Shown here in pieces: positions 1-5,842 of a stretch of DNA of 10,775 bases; position 1 is the stretch's first letter; each line of letters begins with the position of its first letter. The position numbers and the translations under genes are program-made. Below the pieces are notes generated by a model that was given only the letters and a program-made list of their open reading frames with translations, was not told where the DNA came from and did no database searches. The stretch comes from Evtepia sp. (GTDB lineage: Bacteria > Bacillota > Clostridia > Oscillospirales > Oscillospiraceae): NCBI GenBank assembly GCA_020025735.1, contig JAHHRP010000059.1, positions 1-10,775 of the forward strand, given 5' to 3'.

Positions 1-1745
1 TTCCAAGATTGTGTAATCTGGTTATCAATACAGGTGAAATGATCCACCTTATCTCTAACCCATTCCTCGTCTACAGGTTCCCCTTTATAATAATGGAAGT
101 CGTACCCATAATACGCATAGGCATCTCGGAAAAAGTATTCCAAGTAGGCACGTTCTTCATCATTGGCAAAGTTATCGTATGTCCTATAAATAGCAGCAGG
201 ATCAAATCCTCGGTCATTTCCTTTTAACGATTCTGGGTTGAGGCCAGTTCGACCAGAACAGTAAGTCATACTCTGAGTATAGGGAATATCTAAGAATTTC
301 GCCAGAGCAGTGAAGGTTGCCTTAGGATTGAGTTTTCCATCCTCAAAACGAACCAAAACACTGTCCCGGTAGAGTCGATCCCATTTATCAATCATAAAGC
401 TCCGGTTCAAAAGACGTGATTGCAACTCATCTGGCACAACACCTTTGTTGTTCTTTCCATCTTCACTCTCCTCATCATTATGCCACTCTCGCATAAAGCG
501 AATGGAAGAAGCATAGCTAGTTGTGATTCGGCGCATGGGCGTGAAGGTTTTTATGTATGGAAATTCACGAAAGATTGGTGATGTCCGTAACTCCTCGTAT
601 TCTTTGGAGTATAATATCGTCCACCCTTTTTTTTCCTCCACAACAGTAATCTTATATTTCATATTAGAAAAGTGTGGTTGGAAGAAAACCGCAGGCACAA
701 TACGCTCACTAGGATCCAGAGGATCCGATAACCCATCATTATAGAGAAACAGCGCAACTAAGCAATCCTTCAGTGTAAGATTTTGCAAGTATGAGAGCTT
801 ATATGCTACAGAATTGCTCCGATCTTTCTTCCGAGCTGCGTGGAAGAGTTCTTCTGCTGCCCCTTTTATATTTTCGAACATTATGGAATCGAGGGCCAAT
901 AAATTTGGATGTCCATAAAAAATTTCATTGAAAAAGTCTCCACCATTATGACTAGACAACTGGGCATGCCAAATCATGCGTTTTACTTCACGAACTCCGA
1001 TGGGTTTCAGTGAAAACTGGCTATAATCAATTCCAAAACGGACGTTAAAATCAATGGGATACTGGATAATCTCCTCTTCGATCAAAAAGACCAATTTCTT
1101 ATCCTGCAATAGATTACGAAAGGAAATACACTGAAGATACGCAAAAAAAGCCTCCCATGCGGTGTAGTGGAGGTAAATATGGTTCTCATATCCCACCCAC
1201 TCACTCTTCCGCACGTTGTCGTAGAGATATTCTAACTGATACTGGGAATACACGTCTTTGGCTAAGACTGGTTTCTCTAAATCTTCAAAAAAATATCGAT
1301 CGATGATGGTGTCATGGAAGTTTACATAAGAGCCAAAGCGATCCTCTTTCACAAAATAAGGAATAAATCCACGGTCATCAAAGGGAAAAAACTTGATGGG
1401 CAGCTCATCAAACGCTGGAAAGTCTGTCCGAAAGAGATATGGATACTTCGACAAGCGTTTGCAGTTGTCCGCGTAGTGTCGTTTTTGGAGTTTAATATTG
1501 GGCAAATAAAAGGATTCTGTCATAATTTCCATCAATTCCTGACGGAAGAATCCTCGATTATAGAGGGAAACGAAGGTGGAATAGGCAACGCGGTAACTCC
1601 CTTTGGAGGCCAGAATATACATCGCTGCTTCCAATTCTTCCTCTGGGCGAAGATCCTTTTGGGACAACGCCAAAGAATAGGCGGTCTGTGCGGATTCCTT
1701 GTCTCCCAGCTGTGCTGCTTCCCGGGCCAGATCAAGAGCATTCAT
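1..1745 (-). CDS. Large flagellin-linked protein of unknown function, sulfotransferase-like C-terminal part (3' end cut by window edge)
   Basis: An uninterrupted reading frame starts with ATG at 1745 and runs off the window, giving 581 residues without a stop. A Shine-Dalgarno AGGAGAG lies about 10 bases before the ATG. Residues 1-100 are helical and TPR-like. Residues 180-290 hold aromatic-rich blocks, including HNGGDFFNEIF (266-276), that I do not recognise. Residues about 455-550 resemble the C-terminal half of sulfotransferases: a Trp-Asp helix, then VLVRFEDGKLNPKAT, AKFLDIPY, and DEERAYLEYFFRDAYAYYGYDF-type helices at 529-550. I could not find the N-terminal PAPS-binding loop of classical sulfotransferases, so the activity is inferred only. 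The gene follows flagellin on the same strand, where flagellin glycosylation, modification or export genes often lie. Codons 1-80 are GC-rich and the rest is AT-rich, suggesting mosaic exchange. The frame is certain; the function is not. Confidence 0.8.
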   Translation of the reverse strand, partial: MNALDLAREAAQLGDKESAQTAYSLALSQKDLRPEEELEAAMYILASKGSYRVAYSTFVSLYNRGFFRQELMEIMTESFYLPNIKLQKRHYADNCKRLSKYPYLFRTDFPAFDELPIKFFPFDDRGFIPYFVKEDRFGSYVNFHDTIIDRYFFEDLEKPVLAKDVYSQYQLEYLYDNVRKSEWVGYENHIYLHYTAWEAFFAYLQCISFRNLLQDKKLVFLIEEEIIQYPIDFNVRFGIDYSQFSLKPIGVREVKRMIWHAQLSSHNGGDFFNEIFYGHPNLLALDSIMFENIKGAAEELFHAARKKDRSNSVAYKLSYLQNLTLKDCLVALFLYNDGLSDPLDPSERIVPAVFFQPHFSNMKYKITVVEEKKGWTILYSKEYEELRTSPIFREFPYIKTFTPMRRITTSYASSIRFMREWHNDEESEDGKNNKGVVPDELQSRLLNRSFMIDKWDRLYRDSVLVRFEDGKLNPKATFTALAKFLDIPYTQSMTYCSGRTGLNPESLKGNDRGFDPAAIYRTYDNFANDEERAYLEYFFRDAYAYYGYDFHYYKGEPVDEEWVRDKVDHFTCIDNQITQSW

Positions 1746-1773
1746 GTGGTTACGTCTCTCCTATCAAGATCAA

Positions 1774-1805
1774 AAAAGGGGGCGGACAACAGTCCGCCCC
1801 CTTTT
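1774..1805 (-). terminator. Intrinsic terminator after flagellin
   Basis: Perfect 10-bp GC-rich stem (gggggcggac, 1778-1787, with its complement at 1792-1801) and a 4-base loop. A and T runs on the two sides extend the stem. Read on the minus strand, the stem ends in six T. It lies 40 bases after the hag stop and only about 30 bases before the start of the next gene, so that gene may depend on read-through. Confidence 0.93.
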
Positions 1806-1845
1806 GGAGTAAAAGTAAAGATACCTCAGCGTAAAGCAGGATGCA

Positions 1846-3516
1846 TTACTGCAGCAGCTGCAGCACGCCCTGAGGCACCTGGTTGGCCTGTGCCAGCATG
1901 GCCTGAGCGGACTGGATCAGGATGTTGTTCTTGGTGTAAGCCATCATCTCATCGGCCACATCGGTGTCGCGGATGGTGGACTCAGCATCCTGAATGTTCT
2001 CCGTCATGACGGACAGGTTGTTGATGGTGTGGTCCAGACGGTTCTGGGTGGCACCCAGTGTACCACGTACATCAGAGACATAGTTGATGGCATCCTTGAT
2101 CTTGCTCACCGCAGCCTGTGCATTGGTCTGCTTAGAAATATCAATCGCACTGATCCCCAGGCTACCTACATGGCAGTCTTTGATGGAAACTTGGATCTGA
2201 TTGAAGCTATCACTAGTATCACCGATTTGCAAAGTCAATGCTTGACCGCTCCCGGCAGATCCAGACACTTTGATTTGTGCCTTAACTTCAGCTTCTGTAC
2301 TAAGCTTCGTTGTGGTTGCCACATTAGCTCTGCTCTGAAGGGTCAAAACTCCGCCACCCTTATTGCCTACAATAAAGGTAGCATTCGTACCTGCGGCTTT
2401 GGTGATACGGCTAGCCACTTCGTTGAGCTTAGCAGAGTCGAACTTGCCATCTGGGGTTAGGAGATCCTTCACGCCAATCTTTCCAGTAGCTGCAGAGGTT
2501 CCTTTCGCCGAAAAATCAATAGAGAAGTTCTGATCACCAATTGTAATCGTATTGCCATCAGCAATCATATTTGCGCTTAGTGCAAATTCTGCAACGGCGG
2601 GTGTACTGTCAACTGGCGCTTTACCATCTTGAATAATTTGTGTACCTGGATTGATAATATTCCCCGTTACATTCGCATTTGTAGGTGTTCCAATGGTCAC
2701 ATTGTACGAGGGGTTCAGAGTTACGCCAGGCGCTTTCAAAGCTGCTTCAGTATCAGTAACGCTAGTTGCCGCTTTGAATACCAATTTTCCACCAGCATAG
2801 GTAACATCATACTTAAGGCCACCCAACGACTGACCACTTACCTTAGCCATAGTAAGTTTTGTTGAATCATAAGCCTTACCCTTAGATGCACCGTTAGCTT
2901 TAAGTGTAAATGTAGCTGTACCTACCTTAATCTGAACAGATCCAGCAGAAGACGCAGAATTAGTGATTTCTAAGCCTTCCAAATCAACAGTGAATTCAGG
3001 ATACTTTGCAGTGACACCATCAGCTTTTACTTTACTCACTGTGACAGCAGAAGACACATCAATCGGTTTGCCTCCGGTTGCCCCATTGGCATCCATCGAA
3101 CCATCCAAGAGGTTGATGCCGTTGAAGTTGGCGGAGTCAGCGATTCGGTTGATCTCGCTGCGCAGCTGGTTGACTTCCTTTTGCAGCTGATTCCGGTCGG
3201 TGGTGTTCTCATAGGTGCCGTTGGCAGACTGGTTGGCCAACTCCACCATACGGTTGAGCATGTCATGAACTTCGGTCAGAGCGCCTTCTGCGGTCTGCAC
3301 CAGAGAGATGCCGTCCTTGGCGTTCTTCTGGGCAACTTCCAGACCAGTGATCTGGGCACGCATCTTCTCAGAAATCGCCAGACCGGCAGCGTCGTCACCA
3401 GCACGGTTGATCTTGTAACCGGAGGACAGCTTCTCCAGGTTCTTGGACAGAGAGGATGTGTTGGTGTTGTAGTTACGATAGGCGTTCATTGCCATAATAT
3501 TATGCTGAATACGCAT
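1846..3516 (-). CDS. hag: Flagellin, main filament subunit
   Basis: The 556-residue protein is the building block of the flagellar filament, exported through the flagellar type III system and polymerised outside the cell. The N-terminal D0/D1 segment (1-140: MRIQHNIMAMNA, LSSGYKINRAGDDAAGLAISE, NQLQKEVNQL, NFNGINLLDG) and the C-terminal D1/D0 segment (about 445-556, ending PQGVLQLLQ) are canonical. Residues about 141-440 are the variable, surface-exposed D2/D3 part, longer than in short Bacillus flagellins. The start is fixed by AGGAGGA at 3531-3525, eight bases before the ATG. TLR5-contact positions look conserved (Arg89, Leu93, Glu114). A single Cys448 lies at the start of the C-terminal D1 segment, which is unusual because flagellins usually lack cysteine. 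The centre of the gene is visibly AT-richer than its ends. csrA lies 181 bases upstream, and a CsrA-type hairpin in the leader suggests translational repression. Confidence 0.97.
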   Translation of the reverse strand: MRIQHNIMAMNAYRNYNTNTSSLSKNLEKLSSGYKINRAGDDAAGLAISEKMRAQITGLEVAQKNAKDGISLVQTAEGALTEVHDMLNRMVELANQSANGTYENTTDRNQLQKEVNQLRSEINRIADSANFNGINLLDGSMDANGATGGKPIDVSSAVTVSKVKADGVTAKYPEFTVDLEGLEITNSASSAGSVQIKVGTATFTLKANGASKGKAYDSTKLTMAKVSGQSLGGLKYDVTYAGGKLVFKAATSVTDTEAALKAPGVTLNPSYNVTIGTPTNANVTGNIINPGTQIIQDGKAPVDSTPAVAEFALSANMIADGNTITIGDQNFSIDFSAKGTSAATGKIGVKDLLTPDGKFDSAKLNEVASRITKAAGTNATFIVGNKGGGVLTLQSRANVATTTKLSTEAEVKAQIKVSGSAGSGQALTLQIGDTSDSFNQIQVSIKDCHVGSLGISAIDISKQTNAQAAVSKIKDAINYVSDVRGTLGATQNRLDHTINNLSVMTENIQDAESTIRDTDVADEMMAYTKNNILIQSAQAMLAQANQVPQGVLQLLQ

Positions 3517-3524
3517 AAATTTAT

Positions 3525-3580
3525 TCCTCCTAATAAAATCATCTGATTAGTGTGACGGGGATATCCTTGAACCCCAGCAC
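3525..3580 (-). promoter_or_regulatory. hag leader: CsrA-binding hairpin plus Shine-Dalgarno
   Basis: On the minus strand, 3580-3552 folds into GTGCTGGGG / CCCCGTCAC with an 11-base loop TTCAAGGATAT. Eight of the nine stem positions pair: four G-C at the loop, one G-U, one C/U mismatch, then three pairs. The loop region GUUCAAGGAUAU matches 10 of 12 positions of the SELEX consensus RUACARGGAUGU for E. coli CsrA, and the GGA sits in the loop as CsrA prefers. The Shine-Dalgarno AGGAGGA (3531-3525) offers a second GGA site about 33 bases downstream. In B. subtilis the hag leader likewise has one hairpin site and one site over the Shine-Dalgarno, bridged by a CsrA dimer. Function here is inferred. 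Confidence 0.75.
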
Positions 3581-3640
3581 AGGTCGTAATGTGCCATTGA
3601 GAAGCGTACATCCGGCCGGACTGCGCGTCTCTCATCGCAC

Positions 3641-3671
3641 GGAATTTTATTCCAACCAGCCCGTCGGCTGG
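3641..3671 (-). other. Two small adjacent hairpins between csrA and hag
   Basis: About 25 bases after the csrA stop, the minus strand reads CCAGCC-gacg-GGCTGG (3671-3656). The self-complementary GGAAT-aaa-ATTCC follows at 3653-3641. Neither ends in a clear T run, so they are poor intrinsic terminators and csrA may be read through into hag. They could also be structure in the hag leader. No convincing sigma-A or sigma-D promoter is visible here; GCCGACGG at 3668-3661 resembles the start of a sigma-D -10 box but lacks a TAAA box at the right distance. Confidence 0.4.
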
Positions 3672-3697
3672 GTGAAAACAACATAACCTTCGTTGGC

Positions 3698-4090
3698 TTA
3701 CTCGCTCTGTTCCAGCCGTTTCAACTGGGTGCGCAGCGCCTGCTGCACTTCGGGAGAGGCATCCAGTCGGTCAAAAATCGCCTGCATCTGTTGGGCGGCA
3801 TCGGCCCGCGTCTCTGCCGCGCGACGACGAGTCTCCAAACGATCCGCATACTTTTCCAGCTGCCGCGCTGCACGGGCCTGTTCGGCGGGTGTCTTCTTAG
3901 GAGGCTTGTCCAACAAGCCATCCGGCCGCTGCGTTCCCGTGCGCTCCCGCACCTCTCCCCGCAAGATCGACACCTCACGTGGAGCTTTAACGGAAACCCG
4001 AAACTGAGAGCCTGACCCTTTGAATACCTGCACGACTACGTTCTCTCCAATCGTGAGGTATTCTCCTGATTTCATTTGCAAGGAAAGCAC
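3698..4090 (-). CDS. csrA: CsrA-family RNA-binding translational regulator with a long C-terminal helical extension
   Basis: CsrA is a dimeric protein that binds GGA motifs in mRNA leaders; in Gram-positive motile bacteria it represses flagellin translation and is antagonised by FliW. Residues 1-47 align without gaps to E. coli CsrA: Leu4, GE at 9-10, IG at 14-15, Gln29, Arg31, AP at 36-37, EV at 39-40 and the RNA-contacting Arg44 are all present. Arg6 of E. coli is Met here and Arg7 is Lys. The usual protein is 60-75 residues. This one has 130, with a Pro/Lys linker (about 64-68) and then an Ala/Arg/Gln/Glu-rich, probably coiled-coil tail to the stop. The GTG start at 4090 is chosen because AAAGGAGG lies 5 bases upstream and gives the conserved N-terminus; the frame stays open further upstream, but that part is unlike CsrA. 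hag lies directly downstream. fliW is not in the window. Confidence 0.9.
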   Translation of the reverse strand: MLSLQMKSGEYLTIGENVVVQVFKGSGSQFRVSVKAPREVSILRGEVRERTGTQRPDGLLDKPPKKTPAEQARAARQLEKYADRLETRRRAAETRADAAQQMQAIFDRLDASPEVQQALRTQLKRLEQSE

Positions 4091-4127
4091 AGCAACCTCC
4101 TTTCTCTTTTCGGTCCAACATGAAAAC

Positions 4128-4155
4128 TGTGCCAAAAAGTATAGTTTTTGGCACA
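4128..4155 (-). repeat. Perfect inverted repeat (hairpin B) with loop CTATAC on the minus strand
   Basis: The arms are 11 bp (TGTGCCAAAAA at 4128-4138 and its exact complement at 4145-4155) around a 6-base loop. On the transcribed strand the loop is CUAUAC. It ends 37 bases before the csrA start codon. The innermost 14 bp, AAAAGTATAGTTTT on the plus strand, is the exact reverse complement of the centre of the repeat at 4251-4284, while the outer arms of the two repeats are unrelated in sequence. Confidence 0.9.
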
Positions 4156-4157
4156 AA

Positions 4158-4202
4158 ATGAAAAAGTTTGGAAAACCAATGAAAAGCCCTTAACTTTTTC
4201 AT
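4158..4202 (-). repeat. Inverted repeat between the two core hairpins
   Basis: ATGAAAAAGTT at 4158-4168 is the exact reverse complement of AACTTTTTCAT at 4192-4202, with 23 bases between. It lies between hairpins B and A and could form a third helix of the same leader RNA. The AT-rich stem makes it weaker than the other two. Confidence 0.7.
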
Positions 4203-4250
4203 AAAACCGTCGAGAAAGTTAGTAGAAGGATTTCTCCCTCTAAAAAAAGC

Positions 4251-4284
4251 AGTTGTTACTAAAACTATACTTTTAGTAACAACT
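4251..4284 (-). repeat. Perfect inverted repeat (hairpin A) with loop GTATAG on the minus strand; terminator-like
   Basis: Arms of 14 bp (AGTTGTTACTAAAA, 4251-4264, with its exact complement at 4271-4284) surround a 6-base loop. On the minus strand the loop is GUAUAG, the exact complement of the loop of hairpin B. The minus strand continues gcTTTTTTT, so the hairpin could also act as a low-GC intrinsic terminator or attenuator ahead of csrA. Confidence 0.9.
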
Positions 4285-4386
4285 CTACCTAGTTTTCCCC
4301 TCTTAAAGTTTAAAAAAAACCTATTTCTCCTCTCCCTCCCTAACAAAACTTAAAAAATTTTTTCTCTTTCTGTCAAAAAAGATACC

Positions 4387-4423
4387 AAAAAAGGGCCTGT
4401 CACGGTGGTGACAGGCCCTTTTT
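4387..4423 (-). terminator. Intrinsic terminator after the serine recombinase gene
   Basis: An 11-bp stem (gggcctgtcac at 4393-4403 with gtgacaggccc at 4408-4417 and onward) has a 4-base loop and is flanked by A and T runs that pair. On the minus strand the stem is followed by six T. It begins about 20 bases after the recombinase stop and separates that gene from the csrA leader. The flanking runs could let it work in both directions. Confidence 0.93.
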
Positions 4424-4441
4424 CCAGCACTTCACTTCCTC

Positions 4442-5044
4442 TTACAGACAGGCACAGACCTCCTTCGCCCGGCGCAGAAAGGTCTGGTACGAAATCCCCA
4501 GCTGTTTGGCCGCCTCCCGAGATGAAATCTCCCCCTGCTGCCATGCCACAGCCAGACGGTCAAAGTCATCCGGCAGCTCCATCCGCGTCCGCCCAAAATG
4601 CGTCCCACGGGCTCTGGCCGCCGCAATCCCTTCCGCCTGACGCTGGCGCAGGTTTTTCCGCTCCGTCTCGGCCACATAACTCAATACCTGAAGCACAATG
4701 TCTGCAATTAGTGTTCCTGTCAGATCTCGCCCTGCCCGTGTATCCAGCAAAGGCATATCCAGCACCACAATCCCCACCCGGACCGTTTTCGTCAGATAAG
4801 ACCACTGTTCCAAAATCTCTGCATAGTTGCGCCCCAGGCGGTCGATGCTCTTAATGACCAGCACATCCTCTGCCGAAAGCTGCTGTACCAATTTCTGATA
4901 AGCAGGCCGCTGAAAATCCTTTCCTGAGCGCTTTTCGACCACAATGTTTTCCTCTGCTACACCAAAATCCTTCATAGCAATCAGCTGCCGACTCTCGTTC
5001 TGCTCCTTCGTGGACACACGCACATATCCATACATTTCTGTCAT
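4442..5044 (-). CDS. Small serine recombinase of the resolvase/invertase family
   Basis: The 200-residue protein cuts and rejoins DNA at short paired sites through a serine-DNA intermediate. The N-terminal catalytic domain shows YGYVRVSTKEQN with nucleophile Ser11 and Arg9, then IDRLGRNY with Asp68, Arg69 and Arg72, all the residues expected from the gamma-delta/Hin family. A long helix (about 124-147) leads to a C-terminal helix-turn-helix (about 164-195, REAAKQLGISYQTFLRRAKE). The length is normal for the family. The ATG at 5044 is preferred because GGGAGGA lies about 7 bases before it; an ATG 18 bases upstream overlaps that site. The gene has its own terminator. It could be a DNA invertase acting on nearby repeats, a resolvase left from a mobile element, or a stand-alone recombinase; the sequence does not decide. 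No transposase or terminal repeats are seen beside it. Confidence 0.93.
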   Translation of the reverse strand: MTEMYGYVRVSTKEQNESRQLIAMKDFGVAEENIVVEKRSGKDFQRPAYQKLVQQLSAEDVLVIKSIDRLGRNYAEILEQWSYLTKTVRVGIVVLDMPLLDTRAGRDLTGTLIADIVLQVLSYVAETERKNLRQRQAEGIAAARARGTHFGRTRMELPDDFDRLAVAWQQGEISSREAAKQLGISYQTFLRRAKEVCACL

Positions 5045-5274
5045 TGCTGTTCCTCCCATCACATTTGGTGTGCCCTATTGTAACGGATCCTTAGCAATGT
5101 GCAGTTATTCGTTAAAAATAGCAGCTTCAGCAACGGAAGTCTCTGCCAAATGCCCCTCTTCCTCCTTTTTCGACAACAAGATCCTCTTTAACCCCATCTC
5201 TTCCCAAGCAAAACACTTTCTATCTTTCCAGAATATTACAGAAAAAGGCCCCTTATTTCCCTCCAAAACAACAC
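5045..5274 (-). other. Recombinase upstream region with a possible 30-codon ORF
   Basis: No clear gene or promoter is visible. On the minus strand an ATG at 5197 opens a 30-codon frame ending in TAA at 5105 (MGLKRILLSKKEEE...), without a good Shine-Dalgarno. The strong Shine-Dalgarno-like AAAGGAGG that follows it is not paired with an ATG, GTG or TTG at normal distance. The frame stays open for some 20 codons upstream of the ATG. It may be a remnant or chance. Confidence 0.3.
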
Positions 5275-5304
5275 AAAAAAGGCCAGCAACTTTCGTTGCT
5301 GGCC
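5275..5304 (-). terminator. Intrinsic terminator of the efp / zinc-ribbon transcription unit
   Basis: A perfect 10-bp stem (ggccagcaac at 5281-5290 with its complement at 5295-5304) has a GAAA loop on the minus strand and is followed by six T. It lies 70 bases after the stop of the zinc-ribbon gene. Confidence 0.95.
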
Positions 5305-5374
5305 GTAACCACTTTGCTCGTGTTTTACTAGGCAGTTGATCCTATCTCCCGCCCGCTTCATAGAAAAATTTCAC

Positions 5375-5812
5375 TTATTTCTCTTCTTCAGACTCGTCTA
5401 CCAAATCCATGGCAAACTTGTCCCCACAGTTGGGACAGGTAACTTCTCCAATGTCCAGGATGCTCTCGTCAATGACAATGTCCTCACCGCAGCTGGGGCA
5501 GGCAATTTCAAAGAACGTGTCATCATCGTTCAAGGTGCCAGCGCCGCAGCAGCATCCACCACCACAGCTCTCTTCCTCGTTGTCCCACTCGTCAAAGACC
5601 AAAGACTCCACATCAGACAGATCCTCAACCATGGTGTCCATCTCGTCGACAATGGCTTCCACCTCTACCTCCAAGTCCTCCACAGCAAAGCCCACGTCCT
5701 CTAGGACATCAATGATCTTCTCAATGAGTTTGCCTTCCTTAGAGGTCTGGTTGTCCAGCTCCATGCCCTCAGCCAAACCCTTTAGGTAAGCAACCTTTTC
5801 CGAAATCGTCAT
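5375..5812 (-). CDS. CD1247-type domain protein with C-terminal zinc ribbon
   Basis: The 145-residue acidic protein begins MTISEKVAYLKGLAEGMELD, the typical opening of the CD1247 N-terminal domain found in Clostridia, whose function is unknown to me. Residues 1-75 are helical and very rich in Glu and Asp. A cysteine cluster follows (Cys83 and Cys87-89), then a zinc ribbon with CPSCG (Cys105, Cys108) and CPNCG (Cys126, Cys129), which probably binds one zinc. The tail is acidic. Two ATGs are possible. The one at 5824 directly abuts the AGG of the Shine-Dalgarno; the one at 5812 matches the family N-terminus and has GGAAAGGA about 11 bases upstream, so I prefer 5812. The gene starts 30 bases after the efp stop and is probably co-transcribed with it. 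A role near translation is only guessed from this linkage. Confidence 0.88.
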   Translation of the reverse strand: MTISEKVAYLKGLAEGMELDNQTSKEGKLIEKIIDVLEDVGFAVEDLEVEVEAIVDEMDTMVEDLSDVESLVFDEWDNEEESCGGGCCCGAGTLNDDDTFFEIACPSCGEDIVIDESILDIGEVTCPNCGDKFAMDLVDESEEEK

Positions 5813-5842
5813 CGTAGTAACCATCCTTTCCCGTGCCGGGAC

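Larger units (their letters stand above)
4091..4386 (-). other. Long AT-rich, highly structured leader upstream of csrA
   Basis: No gene is supported in these 296 bases. They contain three strong inverted repeats, listed separately, at 4128-4155, 4158-4202 and 4251-4284. A perfect -35 box TTGACA lies at 4376-4371 just after the recombinase terminator, but the best -10 at 16-18 bases spacing (TTTAAG, TTAAGT or TAAGTT) is weak, so a csrA promoter there is only possible. If used, the csrA transcript would have an untranslated leader of about 250 bases. Hairpin 4251-4284 followed by seven T could stop some of these transcripts. Confidence 0.5.

Noticed and set aside
4128..4155. TTGGCAC in hairpin B as a sigma-54 -24 element
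   Set aside because: No TTGC-type -12 element follows at the required distance on either strand.
3987..4346. Minus-strand open frame of 119 codons across the csrA leader
   Set aside because: It overlaps csrA in another frame, has no Shine-Dalgarno, and its sequence follows the hairpins and AT-rich runs rather than a known protein.
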